From the NCBI GenBank assembly GCA_041659285.1, contig JBAZYO010000024.1, forward strand, positions 1 to 53,655: a stretch of 53,655 nucleotides of DNA, in the 5' to 3' direction. Origin of the DNA: Vicinamibacterales bacterium. GTDB lineage: Bacteria > Acidobacteriota > Vicinamibacteria > Vicinamibacterales > UBA2999. Positions 44,166-53,655 of this stretch are shown in pieces (within the stretch, counting starts at the first letter, position 1; the number at the start of each line of letters is the position of its first letter). Under the pieces are notes generated by a model that was not told the DNA's origin, made no database searches, and was given only the letters and a program-made list of their open reading frames with translations. The position numbers and the translations under genes are program-made.

Positions 44166-47122
44166 TGCGCCACCGCGCCGCGACCCTGGTTCTGGCGGCG
44201 GCGCTGCTGCTCGCCACCGCCGTCGGCGCCGCCCACGCCCAGCCCTACCTTGGGCGTACCGTCGCCGACGTCCGCGTCGAGGTGGCCGGGGTGATGCTCG
44301 TGGACCCGGCCGTGATCGAGCTGGTCGAGACGCGCATCGGCGAGCCGCTCACCATGATCAAGGTCCGCTCGACCATCGATCACCTCGTCGGGCTGGGACG
44401 CTTTGAAGACGTGCGCGTGTTCGCGTCGCCGTCGGACCAGGGCGTGACCGTGCGATGGCTGCTGACGCCGGTCCGTCGCATCGCGGCGGTCCGGATCACC
44501 GGCGATGCCCAGCTGCCCGAGCAGGGCATCCGCACCGAGCTGACCGATCGCTTCGGCGCGCTGCCATCCGCCAGCCGCGTGCCCGACATGGTCGCCGCCC
44601 TCGAGGCGTTCTACGCCGATCGCGGCTTTCGCCAGGCCTCGATCCTGCCGCGTCTCGAGGAGCAGGACCCACGGCCCGAGCGCGTCACGCTGCTGCTCGC
44701 CGTGAACGCCGGCGCCCGCGCCGCGATTCAGGCGGTGACCGTGGCGACCTCGCCGCTGATGCCCGAGGCCGACGTGCTCCGGCGCCTCAATCTCCAGGTT
44801 GGCCGCCCGTTCGACCGGGTGGCGCTCGACGCCCGCATTGCCGACTACGAAGAGGAACTCCGCGGGCTCGGCTACTACGAAGCGCGCGTGCGCCAGAGCC
44901 ACGACTTTTCAGCCGATGGCACGGGCGTCACCGTGCTGCTCGGCGTCGAGCCCGGACCGCATGTGCGGGTGGTGTTCGAAGGGGATCCCCTGGAGGGCGA
45001 CCGCGAGGCCCTCGTCCCGGTTCGCGCCGAACGATCGGTGGACCAGGACCTGCTCGAAGATGGGAGCCGCAACATCGAAGAGGCCCTTCGGCGCCAGGGT
45101 TTCCGCGCCGCGCAGGCGCCCTACGCGCGCCGCCAGGACGGCGATGACGTGGTCGTGACCTTCACCGTGACGAGAGGGCCGCAGCACCGCGTCGCCCTGG
45201 TCGATGTTTCGGGCCTGGCCGGCCTGGATCGCGCCGGCATCGCGCCGTTGCTGCTCGTGAGAGCGGGCGAGCCGTTCGTGGAAGCGCGCATGGGTGCCGT
45301 GGCGTCCGCCATCACGGAGCTGTACCGGGTCCGTGGCTTCTCGCAGGCGGCGGTGAAGCCGGCCATCCAGGTGTTGCCGGCCGAGACCCGCGGCGGCGCG
45401 TCGTTCCGGCCGGTCGAGGTCCGGTTCGAGATCCTGGAAGGGCCGCAGACCCTGGTCACCGAGGTCACGGTCGAGGGCGCCAAGGCCATTGCCCCGCAAC
45501 AACTGGCGGCGCAGATGGCGCTGTCATCCGGCCGGCCGTTCTACCGCCCGCAACTGGCCGCCGACCGCGACGCCCTGCAGCGCGCCTACCGGAACCTGGG
45601 CTACCAGGGCGCGTCGGTCATCTCGCAGCTCGCGTTTGCCGACGAGCAGCGCCGCGTCGCCATCACCTGGACGATCGCCGAAGGCCCGCAGATCCTGGTG
45701 GACCACGTGCTGATCAAGGGCAACGATCGCGCCGGTGTTGACCTGATCCGCCGCGCGCTCACCATCAGCCCGGGCAGCCCGATGAGCGACGATGCGCTGA
45801 TCGAGAGCCAGCGGCAGCTGGCGGCGACCGGCCTGTTCCGCCGCGTGCGGGTGACGGAACTGCCGCGCACCGGATCCAACACCCGTGACGTGCTGGTCGA
45901 TCTCGAGGAAGCGCCGGCGACGACGGTCAGCTATGGCGGCGGTTTCGAAGTGGGCCGCATCACCCGCGAAGACGACTCGGGCCAGGCGGTGGACAAGCTG
46001 GACGTCGCGCCGCGCGGCTTCTTCGACATCAGCCGGCGCAACCTGTGGGGCAAGAACCGGTCGGTCACGCTGTTCGCGCGGGTGTCGCTCCGCCAGAGCG
46101 ATCCGGGCGTGGACAACACCGATCCATCCAACACCGGCGGCTACGGCTTCAACGACTACCGCGGGCTATTCACGTTCCGCGAGCCGCGGGCCTTCGGGAC
46201 CGCCGGCGACGCCCAGTTCACGGCGTTCGTGGAGCAAGGGCTGCGCTCGAGCTTCGACTTCAACCGCAAGGGCCTGACGGCCGACTACGCGAAGCGCTTC
46301 ACCGCCTTCACGTTTACCGGCCGCTACACCTTCGATTACACCAGGCTGTTCAACGAGCGCATCGCCGCCGAGGATCAATTGCTGATCGATCGCCTGTTCC
46401 CGCAGGTCAAGCTGTCGAAGGTCTTCGGCTCGGTCCTCCGCGACTCACGGAATGACGTGCTCGATCCTCAACAGGGCTCGGTCGTCGGCGTTGACGCCTC
46501 GCTGGCCGCCAAGCGGATGGGATCGGAGGTCGGCTTCGTCAAGACCTTCGCGCAGGGCTTCATCTACCGCCGCCTGCCGGGCCGCGGCTTCGTGCTGGCC
46601 GCCGGCGCGCGCATCGGCGTCGCGGTCGGCTTCGCGCAGGCGGTGCCGCCGGTGTTCGAGATTGCCGGGACGCCGGAGGGCCCGGTGGCGCGCGGCGCGG
46701 CGCGCGCGGCGACATTCCCGACCGTCATCCGCGAGTTGCCGGCGAGCGAACGGTTCTTTGGCGGCGGTGACACCACGGTGCGCGGCTTCGCGCTGGACCG
46801 TCTCGGCACGCCACAGACCCTCGACCCGCAGGGCTTTCCGCAGGGCGGCAACGGCCTGGCCGTGTTCAACCTCGAGGCCCGGGCGCCGTATTGGAAGAAC
46901 CTGCAGTTTGTGTGGTTCACCGACGCCGGCAACGTCTTCAAGCAGGCGTCCGACATCCGCCTGGATGAGTTGCGCGTGACCAGCGGCGTCGGCTTCCGCT
47001 ATCGATCGCCGATCGGCCCGCTGCGCGTGGACTGGGGCTTCAAGATCAGCACGCGGTTGCTGCTCACCGGCGGACGAGAACGGTCCAACGTGTTGCACAT
47101 TTCTTTGGGACAGGCCTTCTGA
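44165..47122 (+). CDS. Omp85-family outer-membrane assembly protein with about seven POTRA domains
   Basis: A 985-residue BamA/TamA-type protein. The signal peptide (about 1-26) ends AAHAQ. POTRA-like repeats begin near residues 30, 105, 188, 270, 355, 440 and 530 (for example IAAVRITGDAQLPEQGI, TLVTEVTVEGAKAI, ILVDHVLIKGNDRAG). The last about 400 residues are the 16-strand surface-antigen barrel (NLWGKNRSVTLFARVSL, then ERFFGGGDTTVRGFALDRLG and GVGFRYRSPIGPLRVDWGF). E. coli BamA has five POTRAs and TamA three, so this is unusually long. Start at ATG 44165 inside the tamB stop; the upstream in-frame extension would overlap tamB. The adjacent tamB suggests the TamA role. Confidence 0.9.
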   Translation: MRHRAATLVLAAALLLATAVGAAHAQPYLGRTVADVRVEVAGVMLVDPAVIELVETRIGEPLTMIKVRSTIDHLVGLGRFEDVRVFASPSDQGVTVRWLLTPVRRIAAVRITGDAQLPEQGIRTELTDRFGALPSASRVPDMVAALEAFYADRGFRQASILPRLEEQDPRPERVTLLLAVNAGARAAIQAVTVATSPLMPEADVLRRLNLQVGRPFDRVALDARIADYEEELRGLGYYEARVRQSHDFSADGTGVTVLLGVEPGPHVRVVFEGDPLEGDREALVPVRAERSVDQDLLEDGSRNIEEALRRQGFRAAQAPYARRQDGDDVVVTFTVTRGPQHRVALVDVSGLAGLDRAGIAPLLLVRAGEPFVEARMGAVASAITELYRVRGFSQAAVKPAIQVLPAETRGGASFRPVEVRFEILEGPQTLVTEVTVEGAKAIAPQQLAAQMALSSGRPFYRPQLAADRDALQRAYRNLGYQGASVISQLAFADEQRRVAITWTIAEGPQILVDHVLIKGNDRAGVDLIRRALTISPGSPMSDDALIESQRQLAATGLFRRVRVTELPRTGSNTRDVLVDLEEAPATTVSYGGGFEVGRITREDDSGQAVDKLDVAPRGFFDISRRNLWGKNRSVTLFARVSLRQSDPGVDNTDPSNTGGYGFNDYRGLFTFREPRAFGTAGDAQFTAFVEQGLRSSFDFNRKGLTADYAKRFTAFTFTGRYTFDYTRLFNERIAAEDQLLIDRLFPQVKLSKVFGSVLRDSRNDVLDPQQGSVVGVDASLAAKRMGSEVGFVKTFAQGFIYRRLPGRGFVLAAGARIGVAVGFAQAVPPVFEIAGTPEGPVARGAARAATFPTVIRELPASERFFGGGDTTVRGFALDRLGTPQTLDPQGFPQGGNGLAVFNLEARAPYWKNLQFVWFTDAGNVFKQASDIRLDELRVTSGVGFRYRSPIGPLRVDWGFKISTRLLLTGGRERSNVLHISLGQAF

Positions 47123-47745
47123 TGCGCCGCCTGCTCACTCTGGTGTTCGTGGCCTGGACGGCGTCGGCCGCCGACGCGCTCGCGCAGCCCGGCGAGTTGA
47201 TCGAGCGCACCCTCGCCATTGTCGGCACGCAGGTCATCACGCTGGGCGACGCGCGGGCCGCCGTGCGCCTGGGGTTGGTGGACGCCGCCCCGTCCGCCGA
47301 TGCCGCGGGCATCACCCAGCCGCTCGTGGATCGCGAGTTGGTCCTGCGCGAAGTGCAGCGCTATGCGCCCCCGGCCCCGTCGGAAAGCGCGGTGGACGCG
47401 CGGCTGGATGACATCAGGAAGCGGGTCGCCGGTGCGGCCGAAATGGCGCGTGTGCTGGACGAGACGGGATTCACCGAGGCGCGCCTGCGGGCCTGGGTCC
47501 GCGACGACCTGCGGGCGGTCGCCTATCTCGCGCAGCGGTTCGCATCCGCGAGCACCCCGACCGACACCGAGATTTCGGCCGCCTATACCCGGCAGCGGGC
47601 CGAGTTCGACCGGGCGGGCACCACCTTCGAGCAGGCGGCGCCGATCCTGCGCGAACGGCTGGTCGTGTCACGCCGCCGCGAACTGATCGCCGACTGGGTG
47701 TCGGACCTTCGCCGCCGAACCGACGTCGTGATCCTGGTTCAATAG
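47122..47745 (+). CDS. SurA-like periplasmic chaperone without a PPIase domain
   Basis: A 207-residue exported protein. The signal peptide ends ADALAQ (about 22). The mature part starts ELIERTLAIVGTQVITLGDA, the SurA/PpiD N-terminal chaperone signature (VNGEVITxxE-like), and continues with long helices. No parvulin domain follows, so it would be a chaperone only, not an isomerase. Start ATG 47122 shares an A with the Omp85 stop. Its TAG stop is partly made by the following 32-bp inverted repeat. The context makes a periplasmic outer-membrane-protein escort plausible. Confidence 0.75.
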   Translation: MRRLLTLVFVAWTASAADALAQPGELIERTLAIVGTQVITLGDARAAVRLGLVDAAPSADAAGITQPLVDRELVLREVQRYAPPAPSESAVDARLDDIRKRVAGAAEMARVLDETGFTEARLRAWVRDDLRAVAYLAQRFASASTPTDTEISAAYTRQRAEFDRAGTTFEQAAPILRERLVVSRRRELIADWVSDLRRRTDVVILVQ

Positions 47746-47850
47746 CTCACGGGGGTGAGGATGCTCCCGGAGAAAACGGCACCGCTTACGGTGCGGTCTA
47801 TGAGCTCATCTCAACGGCTTTCTCCGGGAGCATCCTCACCCCCGTGAGCT
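47744..47850. repeat. Perfect 32-bp inverted repeat element
   Basis: Arms 47744-47775 and 47819-47850 are perfect reverse complements; the left arm begins AGCTCACGGGGGTGAGGATG. The 43-bp middle has its own hairpin (GCACCG-CTTA-CGGTGC). No flanking target duplication is visible and there is no T-tail. It lies between convergent genes and forms the last bases of the SurA-like stop codon. It could be a MITE, a bidirectional transcription stop or a cruciform. Confidence 0.9.
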
Positions 47851-47874
47851 GTCGGACACCATCGAGCCGTGATG

Positions 47875-48642
47875 TCACCGCAGAAACGCGCGCAGCAATT
47901 CGCCGCAGTTGAACAAGCTGTGGCTGACGATGGATGCCACGGCGCTCCCGCGCGTCAGGTAGATCGCGCCCCACGCCGCGCCCAGTGCGCCGGTGAGGAT
48001 CGCCGCATCCCAGCCCTGCAGGGTGTGACCCAGCCCGAACGCCACGCTGGTGATCAGGAGTCCGGCCCCGGTGCTGCCGAGGTCGTGCGAGAACCGGTGC
48101 AGCAGGAACGCGCGCTGCAGTTCTTCGCGCAGGCCACCGGCCACAATCACCACGACCAGGAACGCGAGCAGGCCGGTCTGCGTGCCCAGCAGCCCTGCGA
48201 GCGGATTCTCCGGCACATTGCGGAGCGACGGCGCGACGGCGCGGATGACGAGCGTGAGGGCCAGCACCATCGCGACGACGAACGGCACCGACAGCAGGCC
48301 GACCACGGCCTCCTCGCCGGCCCGCCGGGTGCCGAAGAAGACCTGCCGCGGCTGTTCGCCATTCCTGATCAACAGCCACAGCATCAGCGCCACCAGCACC
48401 GCGGTGTCGCCGAGTGACAGCGCGAACACGAACGTGGCCGACAGCGAACCATTGGCGTTCAGCGGCGCGATGCCGGCGTCCTTCAGCGCCTCGCCCAGCA
48501 TGATCTGCGTCGGGTATCCCGAGCACAGCACGATCTCGGCCCACGCGCGCCAGGGGCTGCGCAAGGGCGCGGGCGGCGCCGGCGGGGACGCCGGATTGGC
48601 GGTGGGTTCGGGTTCGGCTTCGGCTGCGGTTGGGGGGAGCAC
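47875..48642 (-). CDS. CPBP-family intramembrane metalloprotease
   Basis: A 255-residue multi-pass membrane protein of the CAAX-protease/bacteriocin-processing (Abi) family. Motif 1 is GGLREELQRAFLLHRF (EE), motif 2 is VAFGLGHTLQG (His) and motif 3 is VSHSLFNCGE (His241 and Asn245). About six hydrophobic helices. I place the start at GTG 48642 because upstream in-frame codons would overlap the divergent regulator gene; the N-terminal 20-30 residues are Pro/Ala-rich and look like a linker. Divergent from the sigma-54 regulator with only 40 bases between starts. Confidence 0.85.
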   Translation of the reverse strand: MLPPTAAEAEPEPTANPASPPAPPAPLRSPWRAWAEIVLCSGYPTQIMLGEALKDAGIAPLNANGSLSATFVFALSLGDTAVLVALMLWLLIRNGEQPRQVFFGTRRAGEEAVVGLLSVPFVVAMVLALTLVIRAVAPSLRNVPENPLAGLLGTQTGLLAFLVVVIVAGGLREELQRAFLLHRFSHDLGSTGAGLLITSVAFGLGHTLQGWDAAILTGALGAAWGAIYLTRGSAVASIVSHSLFNCGELLRAFLR

Positions 48643-48682
48643 GGTGGTGGGTCTCGCTCTGGCCGATGGTACACTCGAAACA

Positions 48683-50074
48683 GTGGCTGAGCCGACTTCA
48701 CATGCCGCCGAACGTGTCCTCGTCGTCGACGATGACCCTGCCACGCGCAGCGGGCTGACCGAACTGGTGCGGGCGTGGGGGTTCACCGCCGAGTCCGCGA
48801 GCGACGGCGCCGAGGCGCTGGAGCGGGTGACCGACTTCCGGCCCTCGATCATCGTCTCGGACATGGTGATGCCGAGAATGAGCGGGCTCGACCTGCTCAA
48901 CGCCCTCAAGGGCGACGTCGAGCACATCAAGGTAATCCTGCTGACGGCGCAGGGCACCGTGGACACCGCCGTCGAGGCCGTCAAGGCCGGCGCCGAAGAC
49001 TACCTGACCAAGCCGCTCGATCCGCACAAGCTGCAGCGGTTGCTCGAGCGGCTGGCGGAGATCAACCGGCAGAAGCGCGAGAACCAGGCGCTGCGGCGCC
49101 AGTTGAACGAGCGCGGGCGGTTCGGCCGCATCATCGGGCACAGCGCCTCGATGCGCGCCCTCTATCACGTGCTGGAACAGGCGGCGCCGACGCCGGCGTC
49201 GATGTTGCTGCTGGGCGAATCCGGCACCGGCAAGGAGCTGGTGGCGCAGACCATTCACCAGTTGAGCCCGCGCGCTGCGGCGCCGTTCATCGCCCTCAAC
49301 TGCGCGGCGATTCCCGACACCCTGCTCGAGAGCGAGATCTTCGGCCACGAGCGGGGCGCGTTCACCGGCGCGACCGAGCGGCGGCTGGGCTGCTTCGAGC
49401 TGGCCGACCGCGGCACGCTGTTCCTCGACGAGATTGCGGAGATGACGCCGGCGACGCAGGTGAAGCTGCTGCGGGTGCTGCAGGAGCGGAAGTTCCGCCG
49501 CCTGGGCGGCCGCACCGAGCAGGAAGTGGACGTGCGGGTGATTGCCGCCACCAACGTCGATCCGGTGGTGGCCATCCGCGAGGGCCGGTTGCGCGAGGAC
49601 TTGTACTACCGGCTCAACGTGTTCAGCATCGCGCTGCCGCCGCTCCGCCAGCGCAAGGACGACCTGCCGCTCCTGATCCAGGCGTTCATCGACGAGTTCA
49701 ACACGCGCGATCACCGCTCCGTGAAGACCGTGGCGCCGGCCGCCATGCGGCTGCTCGAACAGTACGACTGGCCCGGCAACGTCCGCGAGCTCCGCAACGT
49801 GATCGAGCGGGCCACGATCCTGGCCCGCGGCGAGGTGATCGAACCGGCGCACCTGCCGGCGCTGGGCCCGGCCGCCGCCGCGCCGGGCCCGGCCAACGCC
49901 CTGACCATCGCGCCCGGGATGACCGTGGACGAGGCGGAGCAGAAGCTGATCATGGCGACGCTCGCTGCCGCCGGCGGCAACAAGACCCGGGCCGCCGAGA
50001 TGCTGGGGATCAGCTTGAAGACCCTGCATAACAAGCTCAATCGTTTCAAAGAAAACCAGAATCCGCCCTCCTGA
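48683..50074 (+). CDS. NtrC-family sigma-54-dependent response regulator
   Basis: A 463-residue sigma-54 activator. Receiver about 8-125 (RVLVVDDDPATRSGL, phospho-Asp60 in IIVSDMVMPR). AAA+ about 145-380 with GESGTGKE, GHERGAFTGATERRLG (GAFTGA present) and Walker B TLFLDEIAEM. C-terminal Fis HTH reads GGNKTRAAEMLGISLKTLHN. GTG start 48683 is preceded by TACACT (48670-48675), 7 bases away. The kinase gene follows 5 bases later, so this is the mirror-image regulator-kinase order to the first pair. Confidence 0.94.
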   Translation: MAEPTSHAAERVLVVDDDPATRSGLTELVRAWGFTAESASDGAEALERVTDFRPSIIVSDMVMPRMSGLDLLNALKGDVEHIKVILLTAQGTVDTAVEAVKAGAEDYLTKPLDPHKLQRLLERLAEINRQKRENQALRRQLNERGRFGRIIGHSASMRALYHVLEQAAPTPASMLLLGESGTGKELVAQTIHQLSPRAAAPFIALNCAAIPDTLLESEIFGHERGAFTGATERRLGCFELADRGTLFLDEIAEMTPATQVKLLRVLQERKFRRLGGRTEQEVDVRVIAATNVDPVVAIREGRLREDLYYRLNVFSIALPPLRQRKDDLPLLIQAFIDEFNTRDHRSVKTVAPAAMRLLEQYDWPGNVRELRNVIERATILARGEVIEPAHLPALGPAAAAPGPANALTIAPGMTVDEAEQKLIMATLAAAGGNKTRAAEMLGISLKTLHNKLNRFKENQNPPS

Positions 50075-50079
50075 TCGCC

Positions 50080-51522
<1,443 letters not shown>

Positions 51523-51578
51523 AGCTTGTTCCGCCGTAGCTGATGTGTGCCAGCGAAGCGGAGGCGGATACAATCGTG

Positions 51579-52127
51579 ATGATGTATCGCGGTCGGCTCG
51601 TGTCCCTCGTCGTGCTGAGTGCGTCGCTGAGCGCGTGCGCGGCCAAGGCGCAGGTGCGCACCGAGGTGGAGATGCCGCTGCTCGACCCGCCGCCTCCGCC
51701 ACCGCGGGTCGTCACCACCTACCAGGAAGAGCCGGAGCCGCCGGCGCCGGCGCCGGTGGTGGAGCCGGTGACGCCGGCCCGGCCTCCGGCGCGGCCCGCC
51801 AGGGCAGAGGCGAGGCCGGAGCCGCCCGCCACGCCGGAACCGGCCGCGGACGCCGCGAGGCCGGCCTCGCCACTGTCCCTGACGCTCACGCCGTCGCCGG
51901 GCACAGAGATGCAAACGGCCGCGGCGATTCGCGACCTGATCGCCAGGGCCGGTCGTGATTTATCGCGGGTGAACGCCGGCGCGCTCGACGCCGACGGCCG
52001 CGCGCAGTTCGAGACCGCCCGGCGATTCCTGCAGCAGGCCGAAGACGCCCTCAAGGCCCGCAACGTCGTGTTTGCGGGAAAACTCGCCGATAAGGCCGCC
52101 ACCATGGCGTCCGTCCTGGTCCGCTAA
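51579..52127 (+). CDS. Proline-rich lipoprotein
   Basis: A 182-residue lipoprotein. The signal MMYRGRLVSLVVLSASLSAC puts the lipid on Cys20. The mature part has a Pro/Glu-rich spacer (about 36-105, PLLDPPPPPPRVV...) of the kind that crosses peptidoglycan. A helical C-terminus (about 115-180, TAAAIRDLIARAGRDLSRVN) resembles a repeat-free DUF4398-like pair of helices. The start could be 51579 or 51582. TACAAT at 51569-51574 makes 51582 the leaderless choice, while GGAGG at 51560-51564 supports an upstream one. Confidence 0.72.
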   Translation: MMYRGRLVSLVVLSASLSACAAKAQVRTEVEMPLLDPPPPPPRVVTTYQEEPEPPAPAPVVEPVTPARPPARPARAEARPEPPATPEPAADAARPASPLSLTLTPSPGTEMQTAAAIRDLIARAGRDLSRVNAGALDADGRAQFETARRFLQQAEDALKARNVVFAGKLADKAATMASVLVR

Positions 52128-52557
52128 TCCGGTCACCTCGCCTCGGGTTTTGACATCTAATCTTTGGTTGACGCGGTTGCACGCCCTTGCACGGAGGGCG
52201 TTGTTTACATTGCGGAAAAACTTTCGTTAAGCGAAAATAAAACGAATGGAAGTTTTCTGGCCTGTTTCCGCGAGATATTGCGGACGACCTAAAAGAAAAG
52301 CGCAACATGTTGTGGGTTAAGAGCTTGACAACAAATAGTTACAGGCGCATATTTGGCTCCGCGCGCGAAGATGATTTTCAATCGTCAGGCACCTCCCGGC
52401 GCCAAACGATTGGGACCAGATCGCAGCCGATTTCGAGAAGAAAGAAAAGCGATTTAGAGACGTCAGACCGCGCGTACCACACCAATTTAGAAGAACCGTT
52501 CGCTTAGATAGGGCGTCTGCCCCATGGGGAGGGGTGTCGCCATTCGGAGGAAGAAGC
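52128..52557. other. Gene-free, AT-richer leader upstream of nrdJ
   Basis: 430 bases without a supported gene and with visibly lower GC than its neighbours. It contains the terminator described separately, candidate hexamers such as TTGACA (52325-52330), and a near-perfect palindrome CGCAACATGTTGTG (52301-52314). The latter loosely resembles a NrdR-type operator, but the expected second box is not convincing. I see no cobalamin-riboswitch core. It may also be the trace of an old insertion. Confidence 0.55.
52182..52206 (+). terminator. Rho-independent terminator after lipoprotein gene
   Basis: Stem CGCCCT (52182-52187) with AGGGCG (52195-52200), loop TGCACGG, followed by TTGTTT. It is 55 bases after the lipoprotein stop. 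Confidence 0.6.

Positions 52558-53655
<1,098 letters not shown>

Noticed and set aside
47744..47850. Ordinary rho-independent terminator
   Set aside because: The arms are 32 bp and no T-run follows; a terminator role is possible but not the simplest reading.
52301..52343. Pair of NrdR boxes upstream of nrdJ
   Set aside because: The first palindrome is plausible but the second site at the expected spacing is not symmetrical.
52128..52557. Cobalamin riboswitch upstream of the B12-dependent reductase
   Set aside because: I cannot find the conserved B12-box or the expected core bases.

Overview
The window looks like a high-GC chromosome segment of a diderm bacterium. It has TamB, an Omp85 protein, a porin-like barrel and a SurA-like chaperone. 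The folate-dependent tRNA methylase TrmFO, HslVU, a class II (B12) ribonucleotide reductase and nine two-component proteins suggest Acidobacteriota, perhaps Vicinamibacteria. That placement is inference from gene content; Myxococcota or a related lineage is not excluded.

Region 1 (1-6681) is accessory DNA and reads as the distal end of an integron cassette array. Four attC-like sites (90-155, 4682-4764, 5555-5629, 6250-6321) bound three cassettes: a two-gene DUF3825 + NYN-nuclease cassette, an HNH-endonuclease cassette and an all-helical protein of unknown function. No integron integrase is visible. The array ends in a truncated VOC/glyoxalase gene. Nine bases after the first attC sits a complete IS1-family transposon (165-3056). 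It has 18-bp perfect terminal inverted repeats and an 8-bp target duplication, and carries three passenger genes: a small basic protein, a 161-residue protein and a HigA-like HTH/ImmA-IrrE peptidase.

Region 2 (6682-31126) starts with trmFO-xerC, which in many bacteria is followed directly by hslVU. Here about 22 kb intervenes. It holds a porin-like protein, a hybrid kinase, a cyclophilin, a gamma-glutamyltransferase, small secreted proteins, a sigma-54 kinase/regulator operon with a near-consensus sigma-54 promoter, an ABC-F ATPase, an HTH-receiver fusion, an ECF sigma/anti-sigma pair with secreted proteins, an APC permease and a three-gene two-component cluster. Two intergenic arrays of short hairpins with changing stems lie at 15305-15430 and 17070-17176.

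Region 3 (31127-47745) holds hslV-hslU, a lipoprotein whose signal peptide starts inside a 52-bp tandem repeat, and a fumarylacetoacetase-family protein. Next come acyl-CoA carboxylase genes (carboxyltransferase, biotin carboxylase, biotin carrier) interrupted by a lipoprotein and a HAD phosphatase. An envelope-assembly run follows: tamB, a seven-POTRA Omp85 protein and a SurA-like chaperone, coupled by stop/start overlaps.

Region 4 (47744-53655) opens with a perfect 32-bp inverted repeat. It continues with a CPBP membrane protease divergent from a second sigma-54 regulator/kinase pair, a proline-rich lipoprotein, a 430-bp AT-richer leader and the start of nrdJ, which runs off the window. Several start codons lie 6-9 bases after a TANNNT hexamer, which hints at leaderless transcripts.
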